Below are positions 18,875 to 28,609 of a stretch of DNA of 64,000 nucleotides, one piece after another (the stretch's first letter is position 1; every line of letters begins with the position of its first letter). The stretch spans positions 62,001 to 126,000 of the forward strand of contig JBEAQU010000033.1 in the NCBI GenBank assembly GCA_041163745.1, in the 5' to 3' direction. This stretch comes from UBA6168 sp041163745 (GTDB lineage: Bacteria; Bacteroidota; Bacteroidia; Chitinophagales; Saprospiraceae). The notes under the pieces were generated by a model, which made no database searches, had not been told where the DNA came from, and saw nothing but the letters and a program-made list of their open reading frames with translations. A program made the translations under genes and the position numbers.

Positions 18875-21800
18875 ATGTTCAAATACATCCTGTTCCCGGC
18901 ACTGTCCATTCTCCCGGGCTTGTCCGGACTATCCGCGCAAGCCGGTTTCCAAATCGTCGGGCCGTCCTCCTTGTGCCTGGGCAGCTGCGGAACCTATGCC
19001 GTTGTGTCAGCTAACGGCGACACCGTCGACCAGGTCACCTGGAACCTGGCAGGGCAGCCCGGGCTTTCCGCGCCCAGCCTGACAGTCTGCGGAGACAATC
19101 CCGGCATCCTGGAACTGGCGGCCAACGGATTTTCCACCGCCACCGGGATGCAGTTCGAACTCACCCTTCCCATTGCCGTCTCCCCGGCCGCCAACCTTTC
19201 CCTGGTACCGGCCGCCGACTTCTGTCCGGATTCCACGACGGCCTGCGACAGGGTCTGCGCCTTCCAGCTCGTCACCTACGAGGTCTCCGGCAATACCCCC
19301 GGCAGCCCCCTCTCCTGGGAAATACTGGGTGCCGATTCCTATGACGTGACCGGAACCTCCGCCACCGTCCAGTGGGGTGCCGCCGGACAAGGCCTGGTGT
19401 CCGTCCAGCAAGAAGCGGTTCCCTACACCGAACCCTTCCAGCTGTTCTGCGGCATGTGGGATTTCGCGGCGCTGCCCAACGGTGAGATGGGCGGTGCCGG
19501 GTATGTGACCGCACTGGGAGGTACCGCTCCCTACCAACTCCTCCTCAGCAGCGGCTTTTCCACCCAAGTGTTCCCCGGCACCACCCAGCTGCCGGTCCTT
19601 CCTCCCGGTTCCTATGCCGTGACGCTGACGGATGCGGCAGGCCAAATCGCAACCTGCGATTTCGCCATCGCTTTCTCCGATGCCGATTGCTGGGCCTCCG
19701 CCTACCCGACCGCCATCTCCCACACTTCCGCCTGCGACACCTGCGACGGCACCATCTCCGTCCAGACCCAAGGCCTGGCGCTGAATTTCTCCTTTCTTTG
19801 GAGCAACGGAAGCACCACAAAGGACCAGACCAACCTTTGCCCGGGCACCTACAGCCTCACCCTGACGAACGACTTGGGTTGCAGTTCGGTCGAAACCTTC
19901 GAAATCACCTGCGATGACAACGCTATCTGCTCCGCCGCCGCCACCCGGTGCGTACAGGTGCAGGCCCTGCCACAGGCCGCCTTCCATACCTTGCCAGGCA
20001 CCCCGGGCGACACCCTGCAGGTCTGCCGAGACCAGGCCGTTTCCTTCCAGAATTTCAGCACCGGCGCCACCTCCTACCAATGGCATTTCGGGAACCTGGG
20101 CAGCTCCACCGCATTCGAACCGACGTTCAGCTTCCCGGAACCCGGCACCTACTCCGTCGAACTGATCGCTAGGAACGAATGCTTCTGCAGCGACTCGAGC
20201 CGACTTACCGTCGTGGTGCTTCCTGCGGAAGTGCCCGACATTCTTTGCGACGCCACCCTCTGCCAGGGTCAGACCGCGACGTATTTCACCGACGCTGCCT
20301 GTGATTCCTTCTCCTGGCTGCTCGACGGCGATTATGCCCTCCTTGCCGGTGGCGGCACCGACGACGACTTCCTCACCGTCCAATGGTTGTCCGGCTCCAG
20401 CGGCACCGTCTCCCTGCTGACGGACAACTGCGGCGGCACCACCGCCTGCCCACAGCCGAACGTCGTCACCATTCCCATCCTCGCTCCGTCCGGCGCCATC
20501 GACGGCCCGACGAAGGTCTGCCAGGGCAGTTTCGCCGAATATACGGTGCCGGACTGGCAGGGAACCGACATACAATGGGAGATCGTAGGGGATGGACTCC
20601 TCATGGAAGGCCAAGGGAGCCGCCGCGCCGTCGTCCGCTGGGGAGAAGGACTGTCACCCAACCCCCACCTGGTCATTGTCCGCTATGACAACTGCTACCT
20701 AGGCTGCCAGGGCAGCGACACCCTGCCGGTCAACATACTCCCAGGATATTTTCTGGAAGGCCTCCTCGAAGCCTGTCGCCAGGACAGTCTTCTCTTCCGG
20801 GCTGTCAACACCTTCGACGGAAGCCCCGTCCCCTGCACCTGGAGCGTCGTCGATGCCGACGGCGCCGTCGCATGGACCGGCCCAGCCGCCGCCACCGCCC
20901 TCATCCCGTTCGACCTGCCGCCCGGCACTTACACCGTCCATAGTGAATCCGTGAACAGTACCGGATTCTGTACGGAATCCTACGATCGCTATGTCAAGGT
21001 CTTTCCGCTCCCCCCTCCGGTATCCCTCGTGGACGGCCCGACCACGGTCTGCCCGCTCTCCACACAGGTCTATACCGCCCAGGGCTTGCCCGGCGCGGCT
21101 TTTTCCTGGTCCTTTTCCGGGGGCACACCCATCACCGCCGGCGGCAACCCCTCCACTGTCAGCTGGTCCGGTGCACCGCCCTTCGCTTTTTCGGTCATCC
21201 AAACCGCTCCGTCCGGACCCGGCTGCCGGTCGGAACCGCTCATCCTCCCCGTCCTGCCGGCAGATACCGCCGTCATTTCGGCGAATGACACCACCTGCGT
21301 GGATGCCGACGCCCTCTACCTGCTTTCCCTGCCGGACGGGCTGCCCTATGTCTGGTCGCTGGAGCCGGCCAATGCCGGCACCATCGTCGACGGACAGGGA
21401 CAAAACCTGCTGACCGTACGCTGGCATACCGCCGGTCCTGCCACGGTGACCGTCGGATACTGCGGTGTCACCACCCAGTTCGATGTGTTCGTGCGCAGCC
21501 TCGACCCCCCTTCCGTCCTGATACCCACCATCTGCGAAGGTCAGGAGGGAACGGTGGAAACCGTCGGCAGCTATTTTTCCTACCGATGGAAGGATGCCGC
21601 CGGCAACACCCTCTCCACCATTGCCAACGCATCCCTGCAGGACGGTCATTACCAACTTGTCGTGACGGACGCCCTCGGTTGCAGCAGCGACACCTGGTTC
21701 AATATCGAACGGCATCCGCTTCCCCAAATCGCCGTCTCCACACCCTCCTACCCCGCCATCTGCCCCGGCAGCCAGGCCGTCGACCTGTATGCACTGTCCA

Positions 21801-24800
21801 CCGGTGCCGGATACAGCTACGCCTGGACCCTGGACGGACAGACGGTCGGGGCGGACCAACCCGTCCTGTCCGTCTCCCAAGCCGGTAACTACCAGGTCGT
21901 CGCCACGGATGCCTTCGGCTGCCAGGACAGCTCCCAGGTCCTGCCCATCCTCGATTGCGCCGCCGTAGGGGGTGTCTGCAACAACGGAACCTGCCAGGGC
22001 CTGCCCAACGGACCGCCCGTGCCCCTGCCCGGTTGTGTTCCCGACGGATCCCTGGATTTCAGTATCGTACCTTCGGCTTCCTGCGCACTGGCCGACTTCC
22101 AGGCGAACCTGGTCAATGCCGTCCCGGGCAGCCTATCCTGGGTGTTCGGCGACCCGGACAGCGGCCCCGCCAATTTTTCCGACGAAGAAAACCCGTCCCA
22201 TACCTTTTCCGGCCCCGGATTCTATACCGTCCTGCTCTCCGGTGCCGTACAGGCCGCCAGCCCGCCCGGTGCCCAATGCCCCCTGGGCGTCACCCGGGAT
22301 TTCCTCGTGCCGGCGGCCGCCCTTTTCAATGCACTACCTGCCTGCCCTGGTGCGCCCACCCTCTTCCAGGACTTGTCCGTCGCCGTCACCGGCAGTGATG
22401 TCGTCGCATGGGCCTGGGATTTCGGCGACCCCTCTGCCGGTGCCGACAATTTCTCCCAACTGGCGAATCCTTCCCATGTTTACGCTTCGGAAGGAGACTA
22501 CCAGGTCACCCTTTCCGTCACCGCCACCGGCGGTTGCCAGTCGGATACCACCCTGACCGTGTCCGTCCTGCCCCTGCCCGTCGGCCAAATCAACCTGCCG
22601 ACCGACCGATGCGAAGGGATCCCCCTGCCGTTCTCCACACCGGCCGACGGATCCATCCTCGATTTCGCATGGAGCTTCGGCGACCCGAACAGCGGCTCCG
22701 CCAATGCCGCAGGCACGCAACTGGCCTACCATGCCTACCCGCAGGCCGGCTCCTATCCGGTCAGCCTCACCCTCGCCAACGCCTTCGGCTGTTCCAGGAC
22801 CCTCACCGATACGGTCCTCATCCTTCCCAATACCCTTTCCGGTGACATCACGCTGTCCCAAGCCTCCCCTGTCTGCGAAGGGGACTCCGTCCTGCTTTCC
22901 GCTCCGGCGGGCGCCTCAAACTGGCTTTGGCAGGACGGCCAGTCCGGACCCGGCATCACCGCCACCACCACCGGACTGTACAGCGTGACCCTCACGGATG
23001 ACTTCGGCTGCCGGTTCTCCCCCGAACCGGTCCCCCTGACCTTCCTGCCCGGACCGGTCGTCCGCCTACGCGCCGTCCAATATGACGAATACGGACAATT
23101 CGTCGCCTTCAGCGACCAGTCCGTCAGCCTGTGCGAAGGGGACCCCCTCTTCCTGCTCGCACAAGGCGGCACCTCCCTGGAATACACCTGGTCCAACGGC
23201 GAAACGAACCAACAGATCAGCTTCACGGCAGACAAGGACAACCTCCTGCCAGCAGGCAGCTACACCTTCTCCGTAACCGCGACCGACACCAACATCGGAT
23301 GCAGTTCCGTCGCCGGCCCCTTCACCGTAACCGTCCATCCCGCTCCCGAGGTGTCCGTCTCCGCCCAACCCGCCGGAATTCTCTGCGAAGGCACACAGGC
23401 AACCCTGTCCGTGGACGCCCCGGATCCCGCCATCACCTACACCTGGAACACGGGCGCCACCGCCAACAACATTCAAGTGGTCAACGGCGGCACCTACTTC
23501 GTCCAGGCCGTAAGCCAGACCGGCTGCCGGACACAAAGCAACCCGGTCATCCTCCGAAACGGCCCCGATGTCGACAAGATCCCGACCGGTTGCCATAACC
23601 GCTGCGGCAGCGACACCATCTGCCTGCCCCCCCTGCCGGATGCGGCCAGCTTCCAATGGCTGCTCGACGGAGTACCCATTCCCGCCCCCGACGGAACCCA
23701 ACCGAACCTCGTCCTCGAACAATCCGGCAACTATACGCTTGTCCTGACGGATTCCTTCGGCTGCACCACCATCGGCGACCCCATCTCCGTCGAAATCGCC
23801 ACCTCCCTGGATTCCATCGACCTGATCGGAAACGTCTGGCTGGACATCAACAACAACGGCATCATCGACTCCGGCGACCAGCCTGCCCCGGACATCGTCC
23901 TGGTCCTGTTGTTCGGCAACCAGGCCCTCGACACCACCTTCAGCGCTTCCGACGGATCCTACGGATTCCCGACCCTGCCCATCGAAACATACGCCTTGTC
24001 GATGGATACCTCCCTGCTGCCCGACGGCTGGGGCATCGCCCTCCAGGAAATTCCCGCCCCCATGACCGGCTGCAGCGAACAAATTCGATTCGATTGGCTC
24101 CTCTACCCCCTCTGCCCGTCCCTGCTGACCGGTTCCCTGACCATCGGTGCTTGTCCCGGCGACAGCGCCTTCTTCCTCGGAACGAACCTTCCCATCGGTG
24201 CCGTAGCGGATTTCCCCCTGCTGACAGCCGACGGATGTGACTCCATCCTCACCGTGACCGTGACCGCCTTGCCCACCAGCACCGGTATCCTGGCCCTGCA
24301 GGCCTGCCCCGGTGATTCCGCCTTTTTCCTGGGACAGGGCATCCCGCCCGGTGAATCCGCCGTGTTCACCCTGGACAATAACCTGGGCTGCGATTCCGTC
24401 CTGACCGTCTCCGTCTCCGCATACGAAACATCCTACCTTGTGCTCGACGCCATCGCCTGCCAGGATTCCTTCTTCTGGTACGACGGACAGCCGGTTCCGG
24501 CCGGCAGTTCGCAACTGTTCTTCGAAACGAACGCCAACGGCTGCCAGGATACGGTAGAGGTAGCCGTGGCGGCGTTGATCTCGGATACCTCCCAACTGCT
24601 ACTGACCGCCTGCGGCAGCGCACCCGTCAGCTATGGTGGCCAGACCCTTTTCGCCGGCGATGTCCAATTCTTTGTCCTGGACAATGCCGACGGCTGCGAT
24701 TCCGTGGTGCAGGTCTCCGTGCTCGGCGTCGACAATCCCGACACCACCCTCCAACTCCGGGTGTGTCCGGACGAACTGGCTGAATACAACGGGTTGTCGC

Positions 24801-25636
24801 TCCCGCCCGGTACGGACACCACCTTCGTTTTCACCACCCAGCAGGGCTGTGATTCGCTCGTCCGGGTCTCCGTGGCATGGTTTCCGCCGGTCGTCTTCAC
24901 GGTAAGCACCGATAGAAGCTGTCCCGATACGGCCACCGGGTCCGTCGCGGTCGCTCAGCTGTCCGGCGGCGCCCCTCCGTATCAGCTGTCCCTGGATGGG
25001 TTGCCGAGCGGACCGGGCGACACCTTCCCTTTCCTCCTGCCGGGGAATTACGAACTGTCGGTGCTGGACGGCAACGGCTGCCGGTATGCGGAAACGGTTC
25101 CGGTGCTTCCGGTTCAGCCCATGCAACTGGATGACCCTACCATCGGTCTGGGCTGCGTGGACAGCATTTCCATCGCCCCGCAAGTAAGCAGCGAACTGCC
25201 GCTGGTCTGGGACTGGGAAAACGGCGCAACCACAGCTGCGATCTGGGTGTCCCGCCCGGGCGCCTACCGCTTCCGGGTGTCCAATGCCTGCGAGACACTG
25301 GACGGTACGGTGACGGTCGTGTCCCTACTGCCGACCGCAGACAGCCTCATGTATGTCCCCAATGCTTTTTCCCCGGATTTCAACGGCCTCAACGACTGCT
25401 TCCAACCATTCCTATCCCCTGACATCGTCCCGCAACGATACCTGCTGCGTATCTTCGACCGCTGGGGAAACCAGCTCTTCGAATCGGACGAACCGGCCGT
25501 ATGTTGGGACGGCAGCTTCCGGGACAAGCCCCTGGACGGTGGCGTGTACGTATGGTACCTGGATGTAGAGGCGGTCTATTGTGGGCAGGAAACCCTGCGC
25601 CTTTCCCGAAAAGGCGGTCTTCACCTGATCCGGTGA
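18875..25636 (+). CDS. Giant secreted PKD-repeat protein with gliding-motility-associated (T9SS type B) C-terminal domain
   Basis: This is a 2253-residue surface or secreted protein. It has a signal peptide ending GLSAQ. PKD-like domains are visible at about residues 398-450, 1083-1130, 1176-1230 and 1262-1314 (WHFGNLG, WVFGDPDSG, WDFGDPSAG and WSFGDPNSG cores). Many Cys-containing Ig-like units lie between them. An SdrD-B-like segment (GNVWLDINNNGIIDSGD) is at ~1650-1712. Five tandem units of exactly 51 residues start at Cys1760, 1811, 1862, 1913 and 1964, each with a GCDS/GCQD motif 28 residues after the first Cys where checked. From residue 2160 the protein has the CHU_C domain (YVPNAFSPDFNGLNDCF ... 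FDRWGNQLFES ... DGGVYVWYLD), which directs export by the type IX system. An adhesin or matrix role is inference. Confidence 0.93.
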   Translation: MFKYILFPALSILPGLSGLSAQAGFQIVGPSSLCLGSCGTYAVVSANGDTVDQVTWNLAGQPGLSAPSLTVCGDNPGILELAANGFSTATGMQFELTLPIAVSPAANLSLVPAADFCPDSTTACDRVCAFQLVTYEVSGNTPGSPLSWEILGADSYDVTGTSATVQWGAAGQGLVSVQQEAVPYTEPFQLFCGMWDFAALPNGEMGGAGYVTALGGTAPYQLLLSSGFSTQVFPGTTQLPVLPPGSYAVTLTDAAGQIATCDFAIAFSDADCWASAYPTAISHTSACDTCDGTISVQTQGLALNFSFLWSNGSTTKDQTNLCPGTYSLTLTNDLGCSSVETFEITCDDNAICSAAATRCVQVQALPQAAFHTLPGTPGDTLQVCRDQAVSFQNFSTGATSYQWHFGNLGSSTAFEPTFSFPEPGTYSVELIARNECFCSDSSRLTVVVLPAEVPDILCDATLCQGQTATYFTDAACDSFSWLLDGDYALLAGGGTDDDFLTVQWLSGSSGTVSLLTDNCGGTTACPQPNVVTIPILAPSGAIDGPTKVCQGSFAEYTVPDWQGTDIQWEIVGDGLLMEGQGSRRAVVRWGEGLSPNPHLVIVRYDNCYLGCQGSDTLPVNILPGYFLEGLLEACRQDSLLFRAVNTFDGSPVPCTWSVVDADGAVAWTGPAAATALIPFDLPPGTYTVHSESVNSTGFCTESYDRYVKVFPLPPPVSLVDGPTTVCPLSTQVYTAQGLPGAAFSWSFSGGTPITAGGNPSTVSWSGAPPFAFSVIQTAPSGPGCRSEPLILPVLPADTAVISANDTTCVDADALYLLSLPDGLPYVWSLEPANAGTIVDGQGQNLLTVRWHTAGPATVTVGYCGVTTQFDVFVRSLDPPSVLIPTICEGQEGTVETVGSYFSYRWKDAAGNTLSTIANASLQDGHYQLVVTDALGCSSDTWFNIERHPLPQIAVSTPSYPAICPGSQAVDLYALSTGAGYSYAWTLDGQTVGADQPVLSVSQAGNYQVVATDAFGCQDSSQVLPILDCAAVGGVCNNGTCQGLPNGPPVPLPGCVPDGSLDFSIVPSASCALADFQANLVNAVPGSLSWVFGDPDSGPANFSDEENPSHTFSGPGFYTVLLSGAVQAASPPGAQCPLGVTRDFLVPAAALFNALPACPGAPTLFQDLSVAVTGSDVVAWAWDFGDPSAGADNFSQLANPSHVYASEGDYQVTLSVTATGGCQSDTTLTVSVLPLPVGQINLPTDRCEGIPLPFSTPADGSILDFAWSFGDPNSGSANAAGTQLAYHAYPQAGSYPVSLTLANAFGCSRTLTDTVLILPNTLSGDITLSQASPVCEGDSVLLSAPAGASNWLWQDGQSGPGITATTTGLYSVTLTDDFGCRFSPEPVPLTFLPGPVVRLRAVQYDEYGQFVAFSDQSVSLCEGDPLFLLAQGGTSLEYTWSNGETNQQISFTADKDNLLPAGSYTFSVTATDTNIGCSSVAGPFTVTVHPAPEVSVSAQPAGILCEGTQATLSVDAPDPAITYTWNTGATANNIQVVNGGTYFVQAVSQTGCRTQSNPVILRNGPDVDKIPTGCHNRCGSDTICLPPLPDAASFQWLLDGVPIPAPDGTQPNLVLEQSGNYTLVLTDSFGCTTIGDPISVEIATSLDSIDLIGNVWLDINNNGIIDSGDQPAPDIVLVLLFGNQALDTTFSASDGSYGFPTLPIETYALSMDTSLLPDGWGIALQEIPAPMTGCSEQIRFDWLLYPLCPSLLTGSLTIGACPGDSAFFLGTNLPIGAVADFPLLTADGCDSILTVTVTALPTSTGILALQACPGDSAFFLGQGIPPGESAVFTLDNNLGCDSVLTVSVSAYETSYLVLDAIACQDSFFWYDGQPVPAGSSQLFFETNANGCQDTVEVAVAALISDTSQLLLTACGSAPVSYGGQTLFAGDVQFFVLDNADGCDSVVQVSVLGVDNPDTTLQLRVCPDELAEYNGLSLPPGTDTTFVFTTQQGCDSLVRVSVAWFPPVVFTVSTDRSCPDTATGSVAVAQLSGGAPPYQLSLDGLPSGPGDTFPFLLPGNYELSVLDGNGCRYAETVPVLPVQPMQLDDPTIGLGCVDSISIAPQVSSELPLVWDWENGATTAAIWVSRPGAYRFRVSNACETLDGTVTVVSLLPTADSLMYVPNAFSPDFNGLNDCFQPFLSPDIVPQRYLLRIFDRWGNQLFESDEPAVCWDGSFRDKPLDGGVYVWYLDVEAVYCGQETLRLSRKGGLHLIR
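24152..24895 (+). repeat. Five tandem 153-bp coding repeats inside the giant protein
   Basis: The first-Cys codons fall at 24152, 24305, 24458, 24611 and 24764, a spacing of exactly 153 bp each time. The protein pattern is C-P-G-D-S-x-F-F-x-G ... G-C-D-S-x-x-x-V-S-V. DNA identity between units is low, so the length is conserved while the sequence has diverged. Confidence 0.85.
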
Positions 25637-25712
25637 CGGCCGGCTTCACAGACTCGGCACACCCAAGCGACCGGACAGCCGCCGCCGAAACGACCGATCA
25701 ACTGCGCTTGTC

Positions 25713-26702
25713 ATGAAAACGGACTTCAACCACTGCGAAAGCGTCTATTGGGTCTTCACCCAACTGTGCAATGACCGCTGTGCACATTGCTACAACAACA
25801 GCGGGCCCAAAGGAGACCGGATCGGCCTCCCGGAATGTATGGCCATCATCGACAACCTGCCGGAAAGGATGGACCGGCTGATACTCTCGGGGGGCGAACC
25901 CCTCGCGGACCGGCCCCTGCTCTTCGCCATCCTCGACCGGCTCCGGGACCGATACGGCACCTCGACCCAACTCATGCTGCAGACCAACGGGGATCTGCTC
26001 ACGGCTGCCATCCTCGACCAACTCATAGCGAAAGGAGTCACCCGCTTCGACATCGCCAGCATCGACCGGTTCCATCGGCACCAGGGGGCACGGCTATCCC
26101 ACCTGGCCCGGCTGTTCGAGGCGGCCGGTGTCAGGGGTGACCACCAGGACCCCCTGATCCGACGGGATGACTACCTGCTGGAAAAACCACTGAGCTGGGG
26201 GTACTGGGGCGCCACCGAGGATATGTGGCTGGGTGGAAACTGGGCCAGGGGGAGGGCCGTGGAGACGGACAGCTGGAAAAAAGACCCGAACCACAACTTC
26301 TGCACCATCCTTTCCGGTGCCAGGAATTTCCTGGGTGGCTACGAGGACATACCCCAGGAGATCAGCATCCAGCTCTGGCGCATCAATCCCTGCTGCCCGG
26401 GCACCCTGCATCCCCTTGGCGACGCCCGGAAGGAGAAAGTGGCGGATGTGTTGGCAAGGGCCGCCGTCCATCCCGTATGGATGGCCCTGCATCACGGACA
26501 GCCCTGGCGGATGGGGGAACAGCTGGGCATTCCTGAGGAAAAAGCCCGCGAGGAAGGGCGGACTTACGGAAACGTCTGCCTATTTTGCGATGCCTTCTTC
26601 CGCCGTCACATGCCGGCATTCGAAGCGGTCGGCTCCACATTCCATGCACTGCCCGTCGTCCATGGTACCACCGGAAATGCCGATCGCTCCGCGGACTCCT
26701 GA
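25713..26702 (+). CDS. Radical SAM protein with extra C-terminal cysteines
   Basis: This is a 329-residue protein starting at the ATG at 25713. The [4Fe-4S]/SAM motif is C19-N-D-R-C23-A-H-C26 (CxxxCxxC). It is followed by LILSGGEPL (residues 57-64, the SAM-amine contact) and QLMLQTNGD. Beyond the core are further cysteines at 197, 227, 228, 289 and 292; the last two form VCLFCDAF near the end. They could bind an auxiliary cluster as in SPASM/twitch proteins. It begins 76 bp after the giant repeat protein on the same strand with no obvious terminator between, so co-expression is plausible. The substrate is unknown. Codon composition matches its neighbours. Confidence 0.85.
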   Translation: MKTDFNHCESVYWVFTQLCNDRCAHCYNNSGPKGDRIGLPECMAIIDNLPERMDRLILSGGEPLADRPLLFAILDRLRDRYGTSTQLMLQTNGDLLTAAILDQLIAKGVTRFDIASIDRFHRHQGARLSHLARLFEAAGVRGDHQDPLIRRDDYLLEKPLSWGYWGATEDMWLGGNWARGRAVETDSWKKDPNHNFCTILSGARNFLGGYEDIPQEISIQLWRINPCCPGTLHPLGDARKEKVADVLARAAVHPVWMALHHGQPWRMGEQLGIPEEKAREEGRTYGNVCLFCDAFFRRHMPAFEAVGSTFHALPVVHGTTGNADRSADS

Positions 26703-27474
26703 ACCCGGCCCGACAGGAAACAGTCGCGCCGCTGCGGTAACAGGAGACCCATGCCTCCGCGGTGCTGTCCGCCGAAAACCCTCCGCCGGTCATGGCATGC
26801 CTGGTCAGGCTCGCCACCGGCAGCCTTCCTTGCCGATTCCCAGGCACGTCTTGGATTCTCCGGTTGCGATCGGCTGGCATCCGCTGTGGTTGATGTTCCC
26901 GGCGGGGCGCTACAGCCCCGGCAGGAAGTGTATTTGCGGGACAGGCGAATGGCTCAATGGGTGTTTCTACATCCCCCGCGCAAGCATGCCAAGGCTGAAG
27001 GTCCGAGGTTGTCTTGTCAATAAAATCAGCATCGCAATGGTACCGGCTGACCCGAACCCGATCGGATGAGAGGCGGGCTCGGCCATGTCGGAACAGCGAA
27101 GCCTGCATGACCGCCCGCCGCACGGCGGCATCGCGAGGCGTGCCCACGCTGTTGCTCCGTTTTCCAGGCGTCGCTTATATACGGACGAACCGGGCCGTAC
27201 GTTAAAGTCAGTCCTGGATTGGCTCCGTGGGTTCCCCGCTGCAGGCTCCGTACCGGGCTGCCTAACTATACCTTGAGTTCCGAACGTAGCAATCGACCAT
27301 TCATTAAAACAGAAAAAATCAATCTTAAAAATATTCTATTAATTCTATAAAATTAGTATGATTTTTGCAGGTGGAAATTGTGAAAAGGAGGGCGGGACAA
27401 GCGGACCGGACGGAGGCGTATGGGCGGAGGAGGCTTATTTAGATGGGGAGCATGGGTTTGGCGGCAAGAAAAAA
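26703..27474. other. Long intergenic region, no supported gene
   Basis: About 770 bp. The GC-rich left part has stop codons in all frames that look coding. It contains a small hairpin (CGGGGC-GCTACA-GCCCCG around 26904-26921). The right part from ~27290 is AT-rich and holds TATGATTTTTG at 27356-27366, close to but not exactly TAnnTTTG, probably the promoter region of the permease. The left part may be decayed sequence. Confidence 0.5.
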
Positions 27475-28338
27475 ATGGAAATGGAAAAAATAACATTGCG
27501 GCACATATCCATCCTGATGATTGCCGGAAAGGCGATGGCGCTGGGATGGATGGGTTGGCAGGTATACGAGGCACAGGCATCCGGCGGGTGGTATGCGGAC
27601 CGTTTCTTCTGGATCTGTGCCGGCGTGGGGTTCCTGGCCCAGTTGATAGACGGGGCTTTGGGCATGGCCTATGGGGTGAGCAGCAGCAGTTTCCTGTTGG
27701 CCACGGGCATGACGCCGGCGGTAGCCTCCGCGAGTGTGCATGTGGCGGAGTTGTTCACGACAGGAGCGTCGGGTTTGTCGCATCTGTATTTCCGAAATGT
27801 GGACCATCGGCTGTTCCTACGGCTGGCGATTCCCGGCATGACAGGGTCGGCGGTGGGAGCCTATCTGCTATCGGACCTGCTGGACGGGGGTGTGGTGAAG
27901 CCTTTCGTAGCGGCCTATCTGTTGCTGTTGGGATTCGTCATCATCCTGAAAGGCATTCGGGAACCTTTGTTCCGGGAGGAAATCCGACGGGTTGGTTGGC
28001 TGGCCTTTGCCGGCGGGCTGCTCGATTCGGTGGGGGGCGGCGGTTGGGGGCCGATAGTCACCACAAACATCATCCGGAAGGGAAAGACTCCGCGTTTGAC
28101 GATAGGAACCGTCAACACAGTGGAATTTTTTGTGGCGTTGTCGAGTGCGGGCACCTTCCTGTTGTTTTCGGACCTGAGCACCTGGAAAGCCATCGTGGGG
28201 CTGGTGCTGGGCGGCATGCTGGCGGCCCCGGCCGGGGCCTGGGTGGTCAGGATCATCCCTGCACGAAGGCTCCTGCTGCTGGTGGGAAGCATCATAATGG
28301 CCGTTTCTTTTGCGGCCTTATGGACGGCCGTCCGTTGA
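27475..28338 (+). CDS. TauE/SafE (TSUP) family permease
   Basis: This is a 287-residue membrane protein if started at the ATG at 27475 (MEMEKITLRH); ATG 27481 is equally possible. The frame is open to 27358 but upstream residues look non-coding. There are about eight hydrophobic segments. The two TSUP half-signatures are present: 'IDGALGMAYGVSSSSFLL' near the N-terminus and 'DSVGGGGWGPIV' in the second half. The family exports or imports sulfite, sulfonates and other small anions; the substrate cannot be told. It has no operon partner within 200 bp. Confidence 0.88.
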   Translation: MEMEKITLRHISILMIAGKAMALGWMGWQVYEAQASGGWYADRFFWICAGVGFLAQLIDGALGMAYGVSSSSFLLATGMTPAVASASVHVAELFTTGASGLSHLYFRNVDHRLFLRLAIPGMTGSAVGAYLLSDLLDGGVVKPFVAAYLLLLGFVIILKGIREPLFREEIRRVGWLAFAGGLLDSVGGGGWGPIVTTNIIRKGKTPRLTIGTVNTVEFFVALSSAGTFLLFSDLSTWKAIVGLVLGGMLAAPAGAWVVRIIPARRLLLLVGSIIMAVSFAALWTAVR

Positions 28339-28609
28339 AGGCTGGCTGAACGTGCTGGCAAGTGTTCCGGAAGGGACTTTCCGGCCGGAGCGGGCAAATG
28401 TTGACGAACCATCGCGTCCGGCCGCGAAAATTTCCGTTCATTTGCATGGTCGAAACGGATGAAGGGAAAACGGCCTGGACGGCGGGCGGCCATCGTCACG
28501 CCTTCTGCGTCTTGGGAATGCAAGCGACGGGATGCCCCCATCGGCGGGTCCGTCAGCCGGCGCCATGGCATCCCTCCGTTTCAAGACGAAGCCATCAAAA
28601 GCGAAGCAT

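Noticed and set aside
19007..20614. Minus-strand open frame of 535 codons opposite the giant protein
   Set aside because: Glycine/alanine-rich shadow caused by GC-rich codons of the true gene.
24150..24900. CRISPR-like regular spacing of 153 bp
   Set aside because: The units are coding, diverged at DNA level and in frame; they are protein repeats, not a CRISPR array.
27420..28349. Plus-strand frame of 309 codons overlapping the TSUP permease
   Set aside because: Translation lacks hydrophobic helices and known motifs; the overlapping frame has both TSUP signatures.
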